Origin: Anaerolineae bacterium
GTDB lineage: Bacteria > Chloroflexota > Anaerolineae > Promineifilales > Promineifilaceae
Length of the DNA: 64,000 nt
Direction of reading: 5' to 3'
NCBI GenBank assembly: GCA_020848035.1
Contig: JADLAX010000034.1
Coordinates: forward strand, 86,650 to 150,649
Part shown: piece by piece, positions 43,270-52,172 of the stretch
Layout: the number at the start of each line of letters is the position of its first letter
Numbering within the stretch: the stretch's first letter is position 1
Notes under the pieces: model-generated
Database searches by the model: none
What the model was told of the DNA's origin: nothing
Seen by the model: only the letters and a program-made list of their open reading frames with translations
Translations under genes and position numbers: made by a program

Positions 43270-44433
43270 CGGCAAAATCATCGGCCCGCGGGAGCTGGAG
43301 AGCACAACGCTTTCGCCTTCTTCGTACCAACCAGCTAACTGGGCATCGGCAATTTGCATGCTGATTACGGCCGTTTCAAACCCCTGCTCAAACTGATAAA
43401 ACGTCACGCCAGAACCAAACATGCCCTCTGTTTCGGCAATGAGCTGGTTGTGAGTTGCTGAGTAAAGCATGGTTAACGGCCGTCCATTATCCAACGACAC
43501 ACCGTCCCCACTGGCAGGCACAATTGTCTCGCTGCCATCCGCCGCCACGATGGTGAACGGCGCGTCGGCGTAGAGCAGGTAGCCGGAATCACCCAGCCAG
43601 AGCGGCGCATCGCCCAGCCAGCCGGTGGTGGCATACACGCCTGTGGCGATGGGCGGATTGCCGGAATCGCTGGCGGCGTCCGTCACAAACAGCTCGTTGT
43701 TGCGCAGATAGGCAATCTGACGGCCGTCTGGCGACCAGGAAAAAAACGGATCAACATCTTCGACCAGCACCGTCCGGTTTTCTGGACCGCGCAGCAGCAC
43801 CAGGTCAAAGCTCTGGCCGTTGTGGATGGCCGCCGCCACGGAAGGCGGCCCTTCCAGCATTTCCAGCGGCGTGATGACGGCGCGGCCCACCTGTTCGGCC
43901 CAAACGGCCGCTTCACCCGTGGCAAAGTTGTACAGGTGCAAATCGGTCACCGACTGCTGAGTGGGCGTGGCTTCCCAAAAATAGCTGCCGTAGGCCAGCC
44001 AGCCGTCGTGGTAATCAAAGTAAATCTCCACGGCCACGGGCAGGTCTTGCCGGGCCATTGCGCCTTCTTCCACCATCAGCACCGGTTCACCAAAGTTACC
44101 GGAAGCATACGGCAGCCAGACGAGTTGGGGCACGTCGGCTTGGGGAACGGCCGTTTCCGTCGGCACAGGTGTGGCTGTAGGCAAAGTCACTGGCGGGCGA
44201 GTGGGCCGCGATTGAGGCGTGGGCGGGATGGTGGTTGGGCGGAGTGTGCTGGTTGGTTGGGCAGGAACGGCCGTATTTGTCGGCAGTTCCAGGGGCGCGG
44301 CGATGGTTTGGGTGCGAACGGCCGTTGCCGGGCTGGCGGTCGGGGCGGCGGCCGAGTCGGCGGCCGAGTCGGCCCCATCACGGCCACAAGCCACCAGCAA
44401 AAAAATCAACAATATCCAACCAATTTTTTTCAT
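43252..44433 (-). CDS. Lipoprotein with Thr/Pro linker and propeller-like domain
   Basis: The 393-residue protein has signal peptide WILLIFLLVAC with a lipobox Cys at residue 16, a low-complexity Pro/Thr/Ala linker to about 100, then a beta-rich domain with WD40-like PD units (FFSWSPDGRQIAYLRNN). It is related in style to other lipoproteins of the window. No enzymatic motif is seen. It overlaps the promoter of the alaS leader. Confidence 0.78.
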   Translation of the reverse strand: MKKIGWILLIFLLVACGRDGADSAADSAAAPTASPATAVRTQTIAAPLELPTNTAVPAQPTSTLRPTTIPPTPQSRPTRPPVTLPTATPVPTETAVPQADVPQLVWLPYASGNFGEPVLMVEEGAMARQDLPVAVEIYFDYHDGWLAYGSYFWEATPTQQSVTDLHLYNFATGEAAVWAEQVGRAVITPLEMLEGPPSVAAAIHNGQSFDLVLLRGPENRTVLVEDVDPFFSWSPDGRQIAYLRNNELFVTDAASDSGNPPIATGVYATTGWLGDAPLWLGDSGYLLYADAPFTIVAADGSETIVPASGDGVSLDNGRPLTMLYSATHNQLIAETEGMFGSGVTFYQFEQGFETAVISMQIADAQLAGWYEEGESVVLSSSRGPMILPLTPQE

Positions 44434-44449
44434 ATCGACCTCTCTGAGG

Positions 44450-45433
44450 CTAAGCTAACAAGTTCAAAAATGTGTCTTTGTCCAACGGGCCAAAATACGG
44501 TTCGAGCGCGGTCTCGGCCAGGGCTGCTTCGATAGCTTCTCGATCATAGCGCAGGCCGATAAGCTGCTTCTCCAGCCCGGCCACATCCTGCTGCCCGCTA
44601 AAATCGCCGTAGATTTTGATCGCCTGGATGTGCCCTTTGACCACGTCAATGCGGGCGTCCAGCTTACCCACGGCCAGCTTTTCGCTTTTTTGGATGTTGA
44701 AGGCGGGGGAACGGCCGTAATTCCATTCCCAGGTCATATACCGCTGCGTCGCAATTTCCCGAATTTGCGCCCAATCTGTGTCGGTCAGCCCATAAACCGG
44801 CACCGAGTCGGTGCCAAAGATGCCGCGCAGCAGCGCCTCGCGCAAAGCCACAATGTCCATTGCCTTAGGCAAATGTTCCTGCACATTGGTCACAAATGAA
44901 CGCACCGACTGCACCGCTTTAGACTCGATCTGCACCTGACGCGGATTGATGGCCCGCAGCATATTTTCCAGGTTGGTGTTGAACAGGATGGTACCGTGGC
45001 TAAACATACGGCCGTGTGCCGCATACTGCGCATTGCCCGAAATCTTCTTACCATCCACAAAAATATCGCTTTTGCCCTGCAGCCCCGCATTAACGCCCAA
45101 TCCCTGCAAAACATCCACCACCGGCCGGGTAAACTTGCTGAAGTTGTGCAAATCCTCCTTGCCCTGGGTGATAAAACTAAAATTCAGATTGCCCAGATCG
45201 TGGTAAACGGCCCCGCCACCCGACAGGCGGCGCACGACATGAATCTGGTTCTCGCGCACAAAATCGGGATCTATTTCCTCAATGCTGTTCTGGTTCCGCC
45301 CAATAATCACCGCTGGCGCGTTGATGTAAAACAGCAGCAAGGGTTCTGCTGCCGGAACGTTACGCAGCAAATGCTCCTCAATCGCCAGATTCATCCGGGG
45401 ATCGGTAGTTTCGTTGTTGTCTACAAATAACAT
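44450..45433 (-). CDS. lplA: Lipoate-protein ligase A
   Basis: Transfers lipoate to E2/H-protein domains. The 327-residue protein has the lipoyl-binding loop VVRRLSGGGAVYHDLGN, NLNFSF, the catalytic Lys in GKKISGNAQ and a C-terminal accessory domain as in E. coli LplA. Start ATG 45433 follows AGAGGG. It stands as a single gene; no dehydrogenase complex genes are near. Confidence 0.94.
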   Translation of the reverse strand: MLFVDNNETTDPRMNLAIEEHLLRNVPAAEPLLLFYINAPAVIIGRNQNSIEEIDPDFVRENQIHVVRRLSGGGAVYHDLGNLNFSFITQGKEDLHNFSKFTRPVVDVLQGLGVNAGLQGKSDIFVDGKKISGNAQYAAHGRMFSHGTILFNTNLENMLRAINPRQVQIESKAVQSVRSFVTNVQEHLPKAMDIVALREALLRGIFGTDSVPVYGLTDTDWAQIREIATQRYMTWEWNYGRSPAFNIQKSEKLAVGKLDARIDVVKGHIQAIKIYGDFSGQQDVAGLEKQLIGLRYDREAIEAALAETALEPYFGPLDKDTFLNLLA

Positions 45434-45886
45434 GGTGTTCTGCCCTCTGCCTCTGTTTTGGGTTACCGAACTCATTTTAACCAGTCCAGAGCAAATCTGC
45501 TATTTTCCACCACCAACAGCCAGGAAAATGTGCCCTTTCCAGCCGCCAATTTGACCGCGCTGAGCTGGTTTTTGAATGAGTTGGGATGTATTCCCTATTG
45601 TTGCCCCAGGGGTAATTTTAGTAACCTTGACACACTTGACCGGTACAAGAATGATCCCTTTTTGCACTTAGCAGAAGGTTTTCCAAAAAAAGAGATTGGC
45701 ATCAAAACTGCCAGTTACGCAACCACCTACGCGAGGCCCAATTGCTCCCGTAAAAACCAAACCGCACAAAGTTTTTGGAAGAAGATAGCGCAATCTTTGT
45801 GCGGTTTACTCAAGTAATTGGCAGATCACGCGCTGCTTTATTTTGAAAAACTTTCTGCCAATTACACAACACGAGTAGTATTGTTA
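45434..45886 (+). promoter_or_regulatory. Non-coding leader with two successive perfect hairpins
   Basis: No convincing gene. Hairpin 1 is AAACCGCACAAAG/CTTTGTGCGGTTT (45759-45771/45795-45807, 13 bp). Hairpin 2 is GTAATTGGCAGA/TCTGCCAATTAC (45814-45825/45854-45865, 12 bp), ending 21 nt before the response-regulator ATG. The region is AT-richer than its surroundings. Confidence 0.6.
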
Positions 45887-46978
45887 ATGGCTAAATTATT
45901 AATTATAGATGACGATCCCTTTATCACTGAATCCCTAAAAATTGGTTTGGGCGATCATGGTCACCAGGTATATGCGGGGCACAACGGCCGTGAGGGCGTT
46001 GCCCTGGTCCATGAGTTGACGCCTGACCTGGTGATCATCGACATGACCATGCCGATCATGGATGGGCTGGAAGCCACCGAACACATCCGCCGCAGCTCTG
46101 ACGTGCCCATCATCATGCTCACCGCCGAAACGGACGAAGAAGACGTGGTGGCCGCCCTGGAAACCGGTGTGGACGAATACCTGAGCAAACCGTTCCGCCT
46201 GAATGAGCTGGCGGCCCGGATTCACGCTTTAATTCGCCGCCACAACTGGAACACCACCAAAATTGAGCAAGAGATTGCTCAGCTCAAACATACCCTCATG
46301 GCCAACATGACCCATGAGCTGCGCACCCCCATCGCCTCCATCCAAACTGCGCTGGAGGTTGTTTTTGCCTCTGCCTCTCATGAACGTTTTGAGTGCCAGC
46401 TGCGCTTTCTGGAGCAGGTGCAGCACAATACCCATGTGCTTAATCGACTGGTTGAGGATCTGCTTATTTTGGCCAAAATTGACGAGGGGTTGGAGATTTT
46501 ACGACGGCCGTTTTCCCTCCACGCCGAAATTGAACGCACCATCCACAAGAAAAGCAAAGAAATTACCGAACGCCACCTGTCCGTCTATAACGAAATTGAA
46601 GGGCCGCTGGAAATCAACGGTGACACCGTCAAACTGCGCCACCTCTTTTATCACCTGCTGGACAATGCGGTGAAGTTTAGCCACCCCAACCAGAGCATTC
46701 ACATCTGGGCGCAAACCAGCGACGATGGCAACTTGCAGCTTGTCTTTGCCGATCAAGGCATTGGCATTGCCCCAGAAGACCAGGCCAAGATTTTCGACCG
46801 GTTTTTCCAGCTGGACGCCAGCGACAGCCGCAACTACGGCGGTTTGGGGATCGGCTTAACGATTGCCCAGGCGATTGCCACAGCCCACGGCGGCCAGATC
46901 ACCGTGCGCAGCGCGCCCAATGCTGGCAGCCAATTCACCCTCACCCTACCCGCGGCCGAAGCCGACTGGCACGTCTAA
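45887..46978 (+). CDS. Response regulator-histidine kinase hybrid
   Basis: The 363-residue protein has an N-terminal receiver (1-120: KLLIIDDDPF, phospho-Asp in LVIIDMTMP, LTAETDEED, Lys in YLSKPF) joined to a HisKA domain (MANMTHELRTPIASIQ, His at about 145) and HATPase (LLDNAVKFSHP, FADQGIGIAPED, GGLGIGLTIAQAI). No sensor or membrane part is present. Reversed order (receiver first) suggests it relays a signal received from another kinase. Start ATG 45887 is used; 23 upstream codons lie in the hairpin leader. Confidence 0.92.
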   Translation: MAKLLIIDDDPFITESLKIGLGDHGHQVYAGHNGREGVALVHELTPDLVIIDMTMPIMDGLEATEHIRRSSDVPIIMLTAETDEEDVVAALETGVDEYLSKPFRLNELAARIHALIRRHNWNTTKIEQEIAQLKHTLMANMTHELRTPIASIQTALEVVFASASHERFECQLRFLEQVQHNTHVLNRLVEDLLILAKIDEGLEILRRPFSLHAEIERTIHKKSKEITERHLSVYNEIEGPLEINGDTVKLRHLFYHLLDNAVKFSHPNQSIHIWAQTSDDGNLQLVFADQGIGIAPEDQAKIFDRFFQLDASDSRNYGGLGIGLTIAQAIATAHGGQITVRSAPNAGSQFTLTLPAAEADWHV

Positions 46979-47011
46979 CCGGCTCATCTCGAAGCCCCGC
47001 CTGTAAAAAAT

Positions 47012-47050
47012 AAAAAGGCGCAGATGAAACAAATTTCATCTGCGCCTTTT
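47012..47050. terminator. Bidirectional terminator AAAAGGCGCAGATGAAA
   Basis: A perfect 17-bp stem with A tract on one side and T tract on the other, between two convergent genes. Confidence 0.9.
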
Positions 47051-47118
47051 GTCGTGTCATACCAGCTTTGTTTGGGCTGTTTAGGGCTCAGGCGTTTCGC
47101 TAGCAACGGCCGTTGGCG

Positions 47119-48351
47119 TCATTTCCGGTTCTGGAGTGGCCAGAGGCGTTGGCGCGTCGGTGAAGGCTCTGGCGTGGGCGTAGGCGTCTTGTACGGCTCT
47201 GTGACCAGTTCCACCGTGGTTAACTGCCCCTCCACCACCTGCACCGGCTGGCGATATTCCACCCCCTGCACCTTTACGTACAGCGTATACGCCCCAGGCC
47301 GCACATCGGCAAAAACAAAATTTTCGGCCAGCAGTTCATCCGGGTTGATGAGGTTTTGCGGATCACCCTGGTAGCTAAACGTGTTAACAAACTCCGAATC
47401 GCTGCCGTCGGGGCCAATAAGCGTCACAACCACGCCCTGCCACGGCCGTCCTTGCGGATCAACCAGGCGGCCAGCCACCACGCCCCGCGTTGGACCGGGA
47501 TCAATCCACAGCATCGGGTTACGGGTGGAACCAAATTCGTTGCTGCCTACGCGCACCTCGAAGTGCAGATGCGGCACCGTCGCCGCACCGCCAACGCCCA
47601 CTTCGGCCACCGGGTCGCCCTGCGACACGTGCTGGCCAACTTCGACGCTCAGCCCCAAAACGTGGCCGTAAAGCGCGTAGATAGGTTGGCCCTGCCACGT
47701 CTGGTCCAGCTCCAGCACCACCAGGTGCCCGTACCAATCGCAGCGCCAGCCGTACAGCGCCGCCTCGTCAGCCTGGGCCACCACCACGGTGCCATCGGCC
47801 ACGGCCAGCACGGGCAGCCCCAGCTCGCCAGCGATGTCGATGCCGTTGTGGATGAGGTAACGGCCGTCGCCATCCGACCCATACGGGAAGGTTTTGTTGA
47901 TGATGGTTCGCCCGCCGCCCGGTACCGGCTTGACAAAGTCAAAATGGGCAAAGGGGTCGCCCACCGGCTGCGGCCAGGGATCGGCCGCCAGGAAGTTGCG
48001 CGTGTAGGCGGGCCTTAGCGGCGCCGGATCGGGACATTGGCGATTGATGGGAACGGCCGTTGGCGTCAGCGTCGCCGTGGGGGTGGCCGTTGGTGTTGCC
48101 GTCTGCGTCGGCTGCGGCGTCAGCGTGGGCGGCATTGTGGCCGTGGCCGACGGCGTCCAGGTAGCCGAGGGTGAGGGCAGCGGCGTGGCGCTGGCGGCCA
48201 GCGTAGGCAGCGGCTCGGTGGCGATGGCGGCCAGGGCTACCGGCTGCGCCGCGTTTACCACTGATTCTGCATCGGCCGTTTGTTGGCAGCCACTCCCCAG
48301 AACAATCAGCAATACGCTGATGAAAAAACCAAAAAGTGTTGAATGCTTCAT
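47119..48351 (-). CDS. M23-family metallopeptidase lipoprotein
   Basis: The 410-residue protein has lipoprotein signal VLLIVLGSGC, a Thr/Pro/Ala linker about 25-100, then an M23 lysostaphin-like domain with zinc ligands in HNGIDIAG and PHLHFEVR and the YGHV segment. A C-terminal carboxypeptidase-regulatory-like beta domain (GVVAGRLVDPQGRPWQGVVV) follows. It probably cleaves peptidoglycan cross-links outside the membrane, or acts as an amidase activator if degenerate. Confidence 0.93.
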   Translation of the reverse strand: MKHSTLFGFFISVLLIVLGSGCQQTADAESVVNAAQPVALAAIATEPLPTLAASATPLPSPSATWTPSATATMPPTLTPQPTQTATPTATPTATLTPTAVPINRQCPDPAPLRPAYTRNFLAADPWPQPVGDPFAHFDFVKPVPGGGRTIINKTFPYGSDGDGRYLIHNGIDIAGELGLPVLAVADGTVVVAQADEAALYGWRCDWYGHLVVLELDQTWQGQPIYALYGHVLGLSVEVGQHVSQGDPVAEVGVGGAATVPHLHFEVRVGSNEFGSTRNPMLWIDPGPTRGVVAGRLVDPQGRPWQGVVVTLIGPDGSDSEFVNTFSYQGDPQNLINPDELLAENFVFADVRPGAYTLYVKVQGVEYRQPVQVVEGQLTTVELVTEPYKTPTPTPEPSPTRQRLWPLQNRK

Positions 48352-48432
48352 AAGTCGTTACCGTCTTTGCGATGGGGGTATTGTCGCTGAGGCGGAAACG
48401 GCCGTCAAATGAGATCCCTAACTTTTTTCAGG

Positions 48433-48462
48433 TTGCCACGGCCATCTGTCATTGTTTATAAT
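48433..48462 (+). promoter_or_regulatory. Promoter of the second valS T-box (TTGCCA-18-TATAAT)
   Basis: -35 TTGCCA 48433-48438 and -10 TATAAT 48457-48462 with 18 bp between. The start point is near 48470, just before stem I. Confidence 0.8.
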
Positions 48463-48469
48463 GCCCGCA

Positions 48470-48777
48470 CAATTAAATACGCCATCATCTCCGGGAGGAG
48501 TAGCTGGCAACGAGACTGACAGAAAAGATGGGGCCGTGCAAGCAAGCTTGCAGTGCTGAAAGCCCCCACAGCCAACGCCCAGCGAAAGTCACCCGGTTCG
48601 ATTACCGAAGAAATGTGCGGAAAATTCCGCGCAAAGTAGACCGGTACGGGTAAGCCCGTTACAGCGCAATCCCGATGTTGGTCGGGATAAAGTGCAAGGT
48701 GCAATTTGTGCCTTGAAAAGAGGTGGTACCGCGGAATCAAGCCCATTTCGTCCTCAACGGATGATTTGGGCTTTTTA
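48470..48777 (+). promoter_or_regulatory. Val-specific T-box leader of the archaeal-type valS
   Basis: The base of stem I is CCGGG/CCCGG with AGTA on the 5' side and GAAAGTCA on the 3' side, putting GTC (48588-48590, Val) as specifier. The T-box bulge AGGTGGTACCGCGG is at 48721-48734. Terminator stem AAGCCCAT.../...ATTTGGGCTT with TTTTT lies at 48739-48776. It is of the same specificity as the valS leader at 20053-20319 but of different sequence. Confidence 0.94.
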
Positions 48778-48780
48778 ATT

Positions 48781-48858
48781 TTGGAGATTAGAGAATTGGA
48801 GATTGAGATTATTGGCTTAGTGCAGAAAATCTCCAATCTCCAGTCTCCAATCTCCCAA
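48781..48858. repeat. Hairpin of the GGAGATTGGAGATT family
   Basis: TTGGAGATTAGAGAATTGGAG and facing AATCTCCAATCTCCAGTCTC. It lies between the T-box terminator and the ATG, the same position as the copy before the other valS. Confidence 0.85.
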
Positions 48859-48875
48859 TTTCCGGAGGTTTTATC

Positions 48876-51356
48876 ATGTCTTTACCCAAGCGGTACAACC
48901 CAAAAACGGCCGAACCCACCCTGCAAACTCAATGGCAGGCCGACGGTACCTATCATTTTGATCCCAATTCAGATGCCCCCGTGTTCAGCATCGACACGCC
49001 GCCGCCGTCGGTGTCTGGGCATTTGCACCTGGGGCACGTCTACTCCTACAGCCAGACCGATTTTATTGCCCGGTTTTTCCGGATGAACGGCCGTAACCTG
49101 TTCTACCCCATGGGCTTCGACGACAACGGCCTGCCCACCGAGCGATTGGTAGAACGGCGTGAAGGCGTGCGCGCCGCCGACATCGGCCGCCAGGCATTCA
49201 TCGAGCTTTGCCTCAAGGTGAGCGAAGAGACCGAAGGCCACTACCGCGACCTGTGGCAGCGGCTCGGCCTGTCGATCGACTGGCGCTACACCTACCGCAC
49301 CATCGACGACCATTCGCGGCGGCTGGCGCAGTGGTCGTTCCTCGATTTGCACCGCAAAGGGCTGGCGTATCGGCAAAAATCCCCGGCCATCTGGTGCCCG
49401 GAGTGCCAGACGGCCATCGCCCAGGCCGAGCTAAACGATCTAGAGCGGGACAGCACCTTCTACACCCTGGCCTTCACCCTGGCAGATGGCACCACCTTGC
49501 CCATTGCCACCACGCGGCCGGAGCTGCTGCCCGCCTGCGTGGCCGTGTTTGTGCACCCGGAAGACGGCCGTTTCACCCCCCATCTCGGCCAGCTCATCAC
49601 CACGCCCTACACGCACCAGCCGGTGCCCCTGCTGGCCGATCCCGCCGCCGAGCCAGACAAGGGCACCGGCGCGGTGATGTGCTGCACCTTCGGCGACCAG
49701 GCCGACGTGACCTGGTGGCGCACCCACAACTTGCCCTTGATCGAGGCGATTGGGGGCGACGGCCGTCTCACCGCCGCCGCTGGCCCTGATTTGGCCGGAC
49801 ACACCACCGCCGAGGCGCGCCAGATCATCATCGGCAGGCTGCGCCACGCGGGCGAGCTGCTGGGCGAAGCGCAAATCAGCCAGCACGTGCGCACCCACGA
49901 GCGCTGCGACACGCCCGTGGAGTACCGCGTGGTGTCGCAGTGGTTCATCCGCCTGTTGGACTTTAAGGAGGAACTTCTGGCTCAGGGCGAGCAAATCAAC
50001 TGGCAGCCCGCCCACATGAAGCTGCGCTACCGGCAGTGGGTAGAAAATCTGGCGTGGGATTGGTGCATCTCGCGGCAGCGCTTTTTTGGCGTGCCCTTCC
50101 CCGTATGGACCTGCGCCAGCTGCGGCGCAACCATCCTGGCCGATGAGGCCGATTTGCCCATCGATCCGCTGACCGACCAGCCAACCCAGCCCTGCCCCAC
50201 CTGCCAATCTACCGACTTCATCCCCGAAGCAGACGTGATGGACACCTGGGCCACCTCATCGCTTTCACCGCAAATTGTGGGCCAATGGGCTTTCTCCGAA
50301 AGCTTGCAAAATAATGCGCTCTACGAGCAAACCTACCCATTCTCGCTACGGCCGCAGGCGCACGAGATTATTCGCACCTGGGCGTTTTACACCATTGCCC
50401 AATCGTGGCTGCATTTTGGCACGCTGCCCTTCAAATCGGTGGCCATTTCCGGCTGGGGATTGGCTCCCACCGGCGCGGGTAAAATCAGCAAGAGCAAACA
50501 GAGTGATGTAGCCGGGCCGCTAGAAATGATCGAACAATATTCGGCCGACGCGGTGCGCTACTGGGCCGCCAGCACCGGACTGGGCAAAGACGCCATCATC
50601 AACGAGGAGAAAATCCAGGCCGGGGCAAAGCTGGTGACCAAATTGTGGAATGTGGCCCGGTTTTGCGCGAAATTTTTAGGAGATCAGAGATTGGAGATCG
50701 GAGATTTGCCCGATCAATCAATCCCCAATCTCCAATCCCCAATCTCCCTCACCCTGGCGGATCGGTGGCTGCTGGCGCACACGCAGCAACTCATCGAGCG
50801 GAGTACAAAACTGTACGAGCAGTACGATTACGCCACGGCGAAGAGTGAAATTGAGCACTTTTTCTGGCAAATTCTGGCGGACAACTACCTGGAGATGGCC
50901 AAGCTGCGGCTGTACGAGGGCGGCGAATCCAGCGTGGGGGCACGTTACGCGCTGTACCACGCCTTGCTCACCACGCTTAAGCTGTTGGCCCCCATCTTGC
51001 CTTACGTGACGGAGCAAATTTACCAGGGACTCTTTGCAGAAAAGGAGGGTCCAGGTTCGATTCATACCTCGGTGTGGCCAGTGGGGAATGCGGCGTGGGG
51101 GGATGAAACGGCCGTCCAACACGGTAACCAGCTGGTAGAAATGGCAACGGCCGTTCGTCGCTACAAAAGCGAGCATAACCTGTCGCTGGGGGCGGAGCTG
51201 GCCCGCCTGCACCTGCACACCACCGACGCTGAACTTGCTGCCCAGCTGGAAAGCGCCGTTACCGATCTCACCAGCATCACCCGGGCGAAGGAGATTGTGG
51301 TGGAGAAGGGCAATGAGGTGGGGAACGGCCGTTGGCAGATACAAATTGAACATTGA
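48876..51356 (+). CDS. valS2: Valyl-tRNA synthetase, archaeal type (second copy)
   Basis: The 826-residue class I enzyme has HIGH-type PPPSVSGHLHLGHVYSYSQ, GFDDNGLPTERLVE (archaeal/rickettsial ValRS signature), CPECQTAIAQAEL, editing TTRPELLPACVAVF, a four-Cys cluster (CASCG, CPTCQ), DTWATSSLSP and KMSKS-like GKISKSKQ. It lacks the C-terminal coiled coil of bacterial ValRS. All catalytic elements are intact. Residues about 602-625 are an in-frame copy of the GGAGATTGG repeat at the junction of catalytic and anticodon domains. Its own Val T-box suggests induction on Val starvation; it may be a spare or inhibitor-resistant enzyme. An IleRS assignment is less likely given the Val specifier. Confidence 0.93.
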   Translation: MSLPKRYNPKTAEPTLQTQWQADGTYHFDPNSDAPVFSIDTPPPSVSGHLHLGHVYSYSQTDFIARFFRMNGRNLFYPMGFDDNGLPTERLVERREGVRAADIGRQAFIELCLKVSEETEGHYRDLWQRLGLSIDWRYTYRTIDDHSRRLAQWSFLDLHRKGLAYRQKSPAIWCPECQTAIAQAELNDLERDSTFYTLAFTLADGTTLPIATTRPELLPACVAVFVHPEDGRFTPHLGQLITTPYTHQPVPLLADPAAEPDKGTGAVMCCTFGDQADVTWWRTHNLPLIEAIGGDGRLTAAAGPDLAGHTTAEARQIIIGRLRHAGELLGEAQISQHVRTHERCDTPVEYRVVSQWFIRLLDFKEELLAQGEQINWQPAHMKLRYRQWVENLAWDWCISRQRFFGVPFPVWTCASCGATILADEADLPIDPLTDQPTQPCPTCQSTDFIPEADVMDTWATSSLSPQIVGQWAFSESLQNNALYEQTYPFSLRPQAHEIIRTWAFYTIAQSWLHFGTLPFKSVAISGWGLAPTGAGKISKSKQSDVAGPLEMIEQYSADAVRYWAASTGLGKDAIINEEKIQAGAKLVTKLWNVARFCAKFLGDQRLEIGDLPDQSIPNLQSPISLTLADRWLLAHTQQLIERSTKLYEQYDYATAKSEIEHFFWQILADNYLEMAKLRLYEGGESSVGARYALYHALLTTLKLLAPILPYVTEQIYQGLFAEKEGPGSIHTSVWPVGNAAWGDETAVQHGNQLVEMATAVRRYKSEHNLSLGAELARLHLHTTDAELAAQLESAVTDLTSITRAKEIVVEKGNEVGNGRWQIQIEH
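50680..50748. repeat. GGAGATTGG-family repeat inside the valS2 coding region
   Basis: GATTGGAGATCGGAGATTTG and facing CCCCAATCTCCAATCCCCAA, in frame, coding for RLEIGD and IPNLQSPIS. The same peptide strings appear in the untranslated copies if read in that frame. Confidence 0.88.
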
Positions 51357-51370
51357 GCTACCTGAAATTG

Positions 51371-51427
51371 AAGAAACGTGAAACGTGAAACGTGATGCCT
51401 CTGGTCACGTTTCACGCATCACGTTTC
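51371..51427. repeat. Hairpin of the GTGAAACG family
   Basis: GAAACGTGAAACGTGAAACG and facing GTCACGTTTCACGCATCACG, between convergent valS2 and ccdA. Confidence 0.85.
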
Positions 51428-52093
51428 CTACAAATTCGGAAGGACATCCACCCACAGCCCAAACAGGCCAATCGCCACCAGCAGCGCGCCAGAAATGCGG
51501 GTGAGCAACCTGTAATTTTGCCCCAGCCAGCGGGTAAATTTGCGCTGGAACGGCAGGGCAATAAACGGCAGCAGCACCAGCGGCCAGCCAAAACCGATGC
51601 CGAAGAACAAAAAGTAGCCCAGGCTGCTAGACAAATTGGCCACGCTGCCCGCGCCCAGCAAAAAGGCGCTCACAATCAGCGGACCGGTGCACGGCAGCGT
51701 CATCGGGCCAAGCATCAGGCCATAAATATACGCTCCAGCATACGGATTGCTCAGCACAGGGGTTTGGGCCACGGCCAGCCGGTTGAACGGATTGCGCCCG
51801 GTCAGCATGAGCAGCCCCAGCAAAATTACCACGGCGTAAATGAGGGGCAAAACGACGATGAGGATGCTGCCAAAGCTTCGCTGCAGCAGGTACAAAATCA
51901 GCCCGACCAGCAGCATCATGCTGAGCACGCCGCCCAAAACGAGAAGCCCCAGCCATTTGGTGGCGCTTTGTGCCCGTTCGTTTTGGGCGTTACCCGCCAG
52001 GTAGGCAATCAGGCCAGGGTACAGCGGTAAAATACACACGTTGGTAAGAATGGCGCTGTTGCCCAGCACAAACGCCTCGATCAATTGACTCAT
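51428..52093 (-). CDS. ccdA: Cytochrome c biogenesis protein CcdA
   Basis: The 221-residue protein has six predicted membrane helices and two conserved Cys (TNVCILPLYPG and TLPCTGP) that carry reducing equivalents across the membrane. It reduces partner thioredoxin-like proteins outside; the adjacent TlpA-like lipoprotein (52173-52925) is the likely partner. Size matches the short CcdA type. Confidence 0.93.
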   Translation of the reverse strand: MSQLIEAFVLGNSAILTNVCILPLYPGLIAYLAGNAQNERAQSATKWLGLLVLGGVLSMMLLVGLILYLLQRSFGSILIVVLPLIYAVVILLGLLMLTGRNPFNRLAVAQTPVLSNPYAGAYIYGLMLGPMTLPCTGPLIVSAFLLGAGSVANLSSSLGYFLFFGIGFGWPLVLLPFIALPFQRKFTRWLGQNYRLLTRISGALLVAIGLFGLWVDVLPNL

Positions 52094-52111
52094 TTGGGAA
52101 AACCTTTTCAG

Positions 52112-52166
52112 TAGCCGCGGTTTCTTACCGCGCGAAGAAACGCGGATTGGAATCCGCGGCTACGGT
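52112..52166. repeat. Inverted repeat GTAGCCGCGG / CCGCGGCTAC
   Basis: Outer 10-bp arms, with inner TTTCTTACCGCG and CGCGGATTGGAA words. It lies between the TlpA-like gene and ccdA. Confidence 0.65.
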
Positions 52167-52172
52167 TTGGAT

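Noticed and set aside
45458..45817. 119-codon frame between lplA and the receiver-kinase gene
   Set aside because: It covers perfect hairpins and repeat-like DNA, has no homology-like pattern and no ribosome site; treated as non-coding leader.
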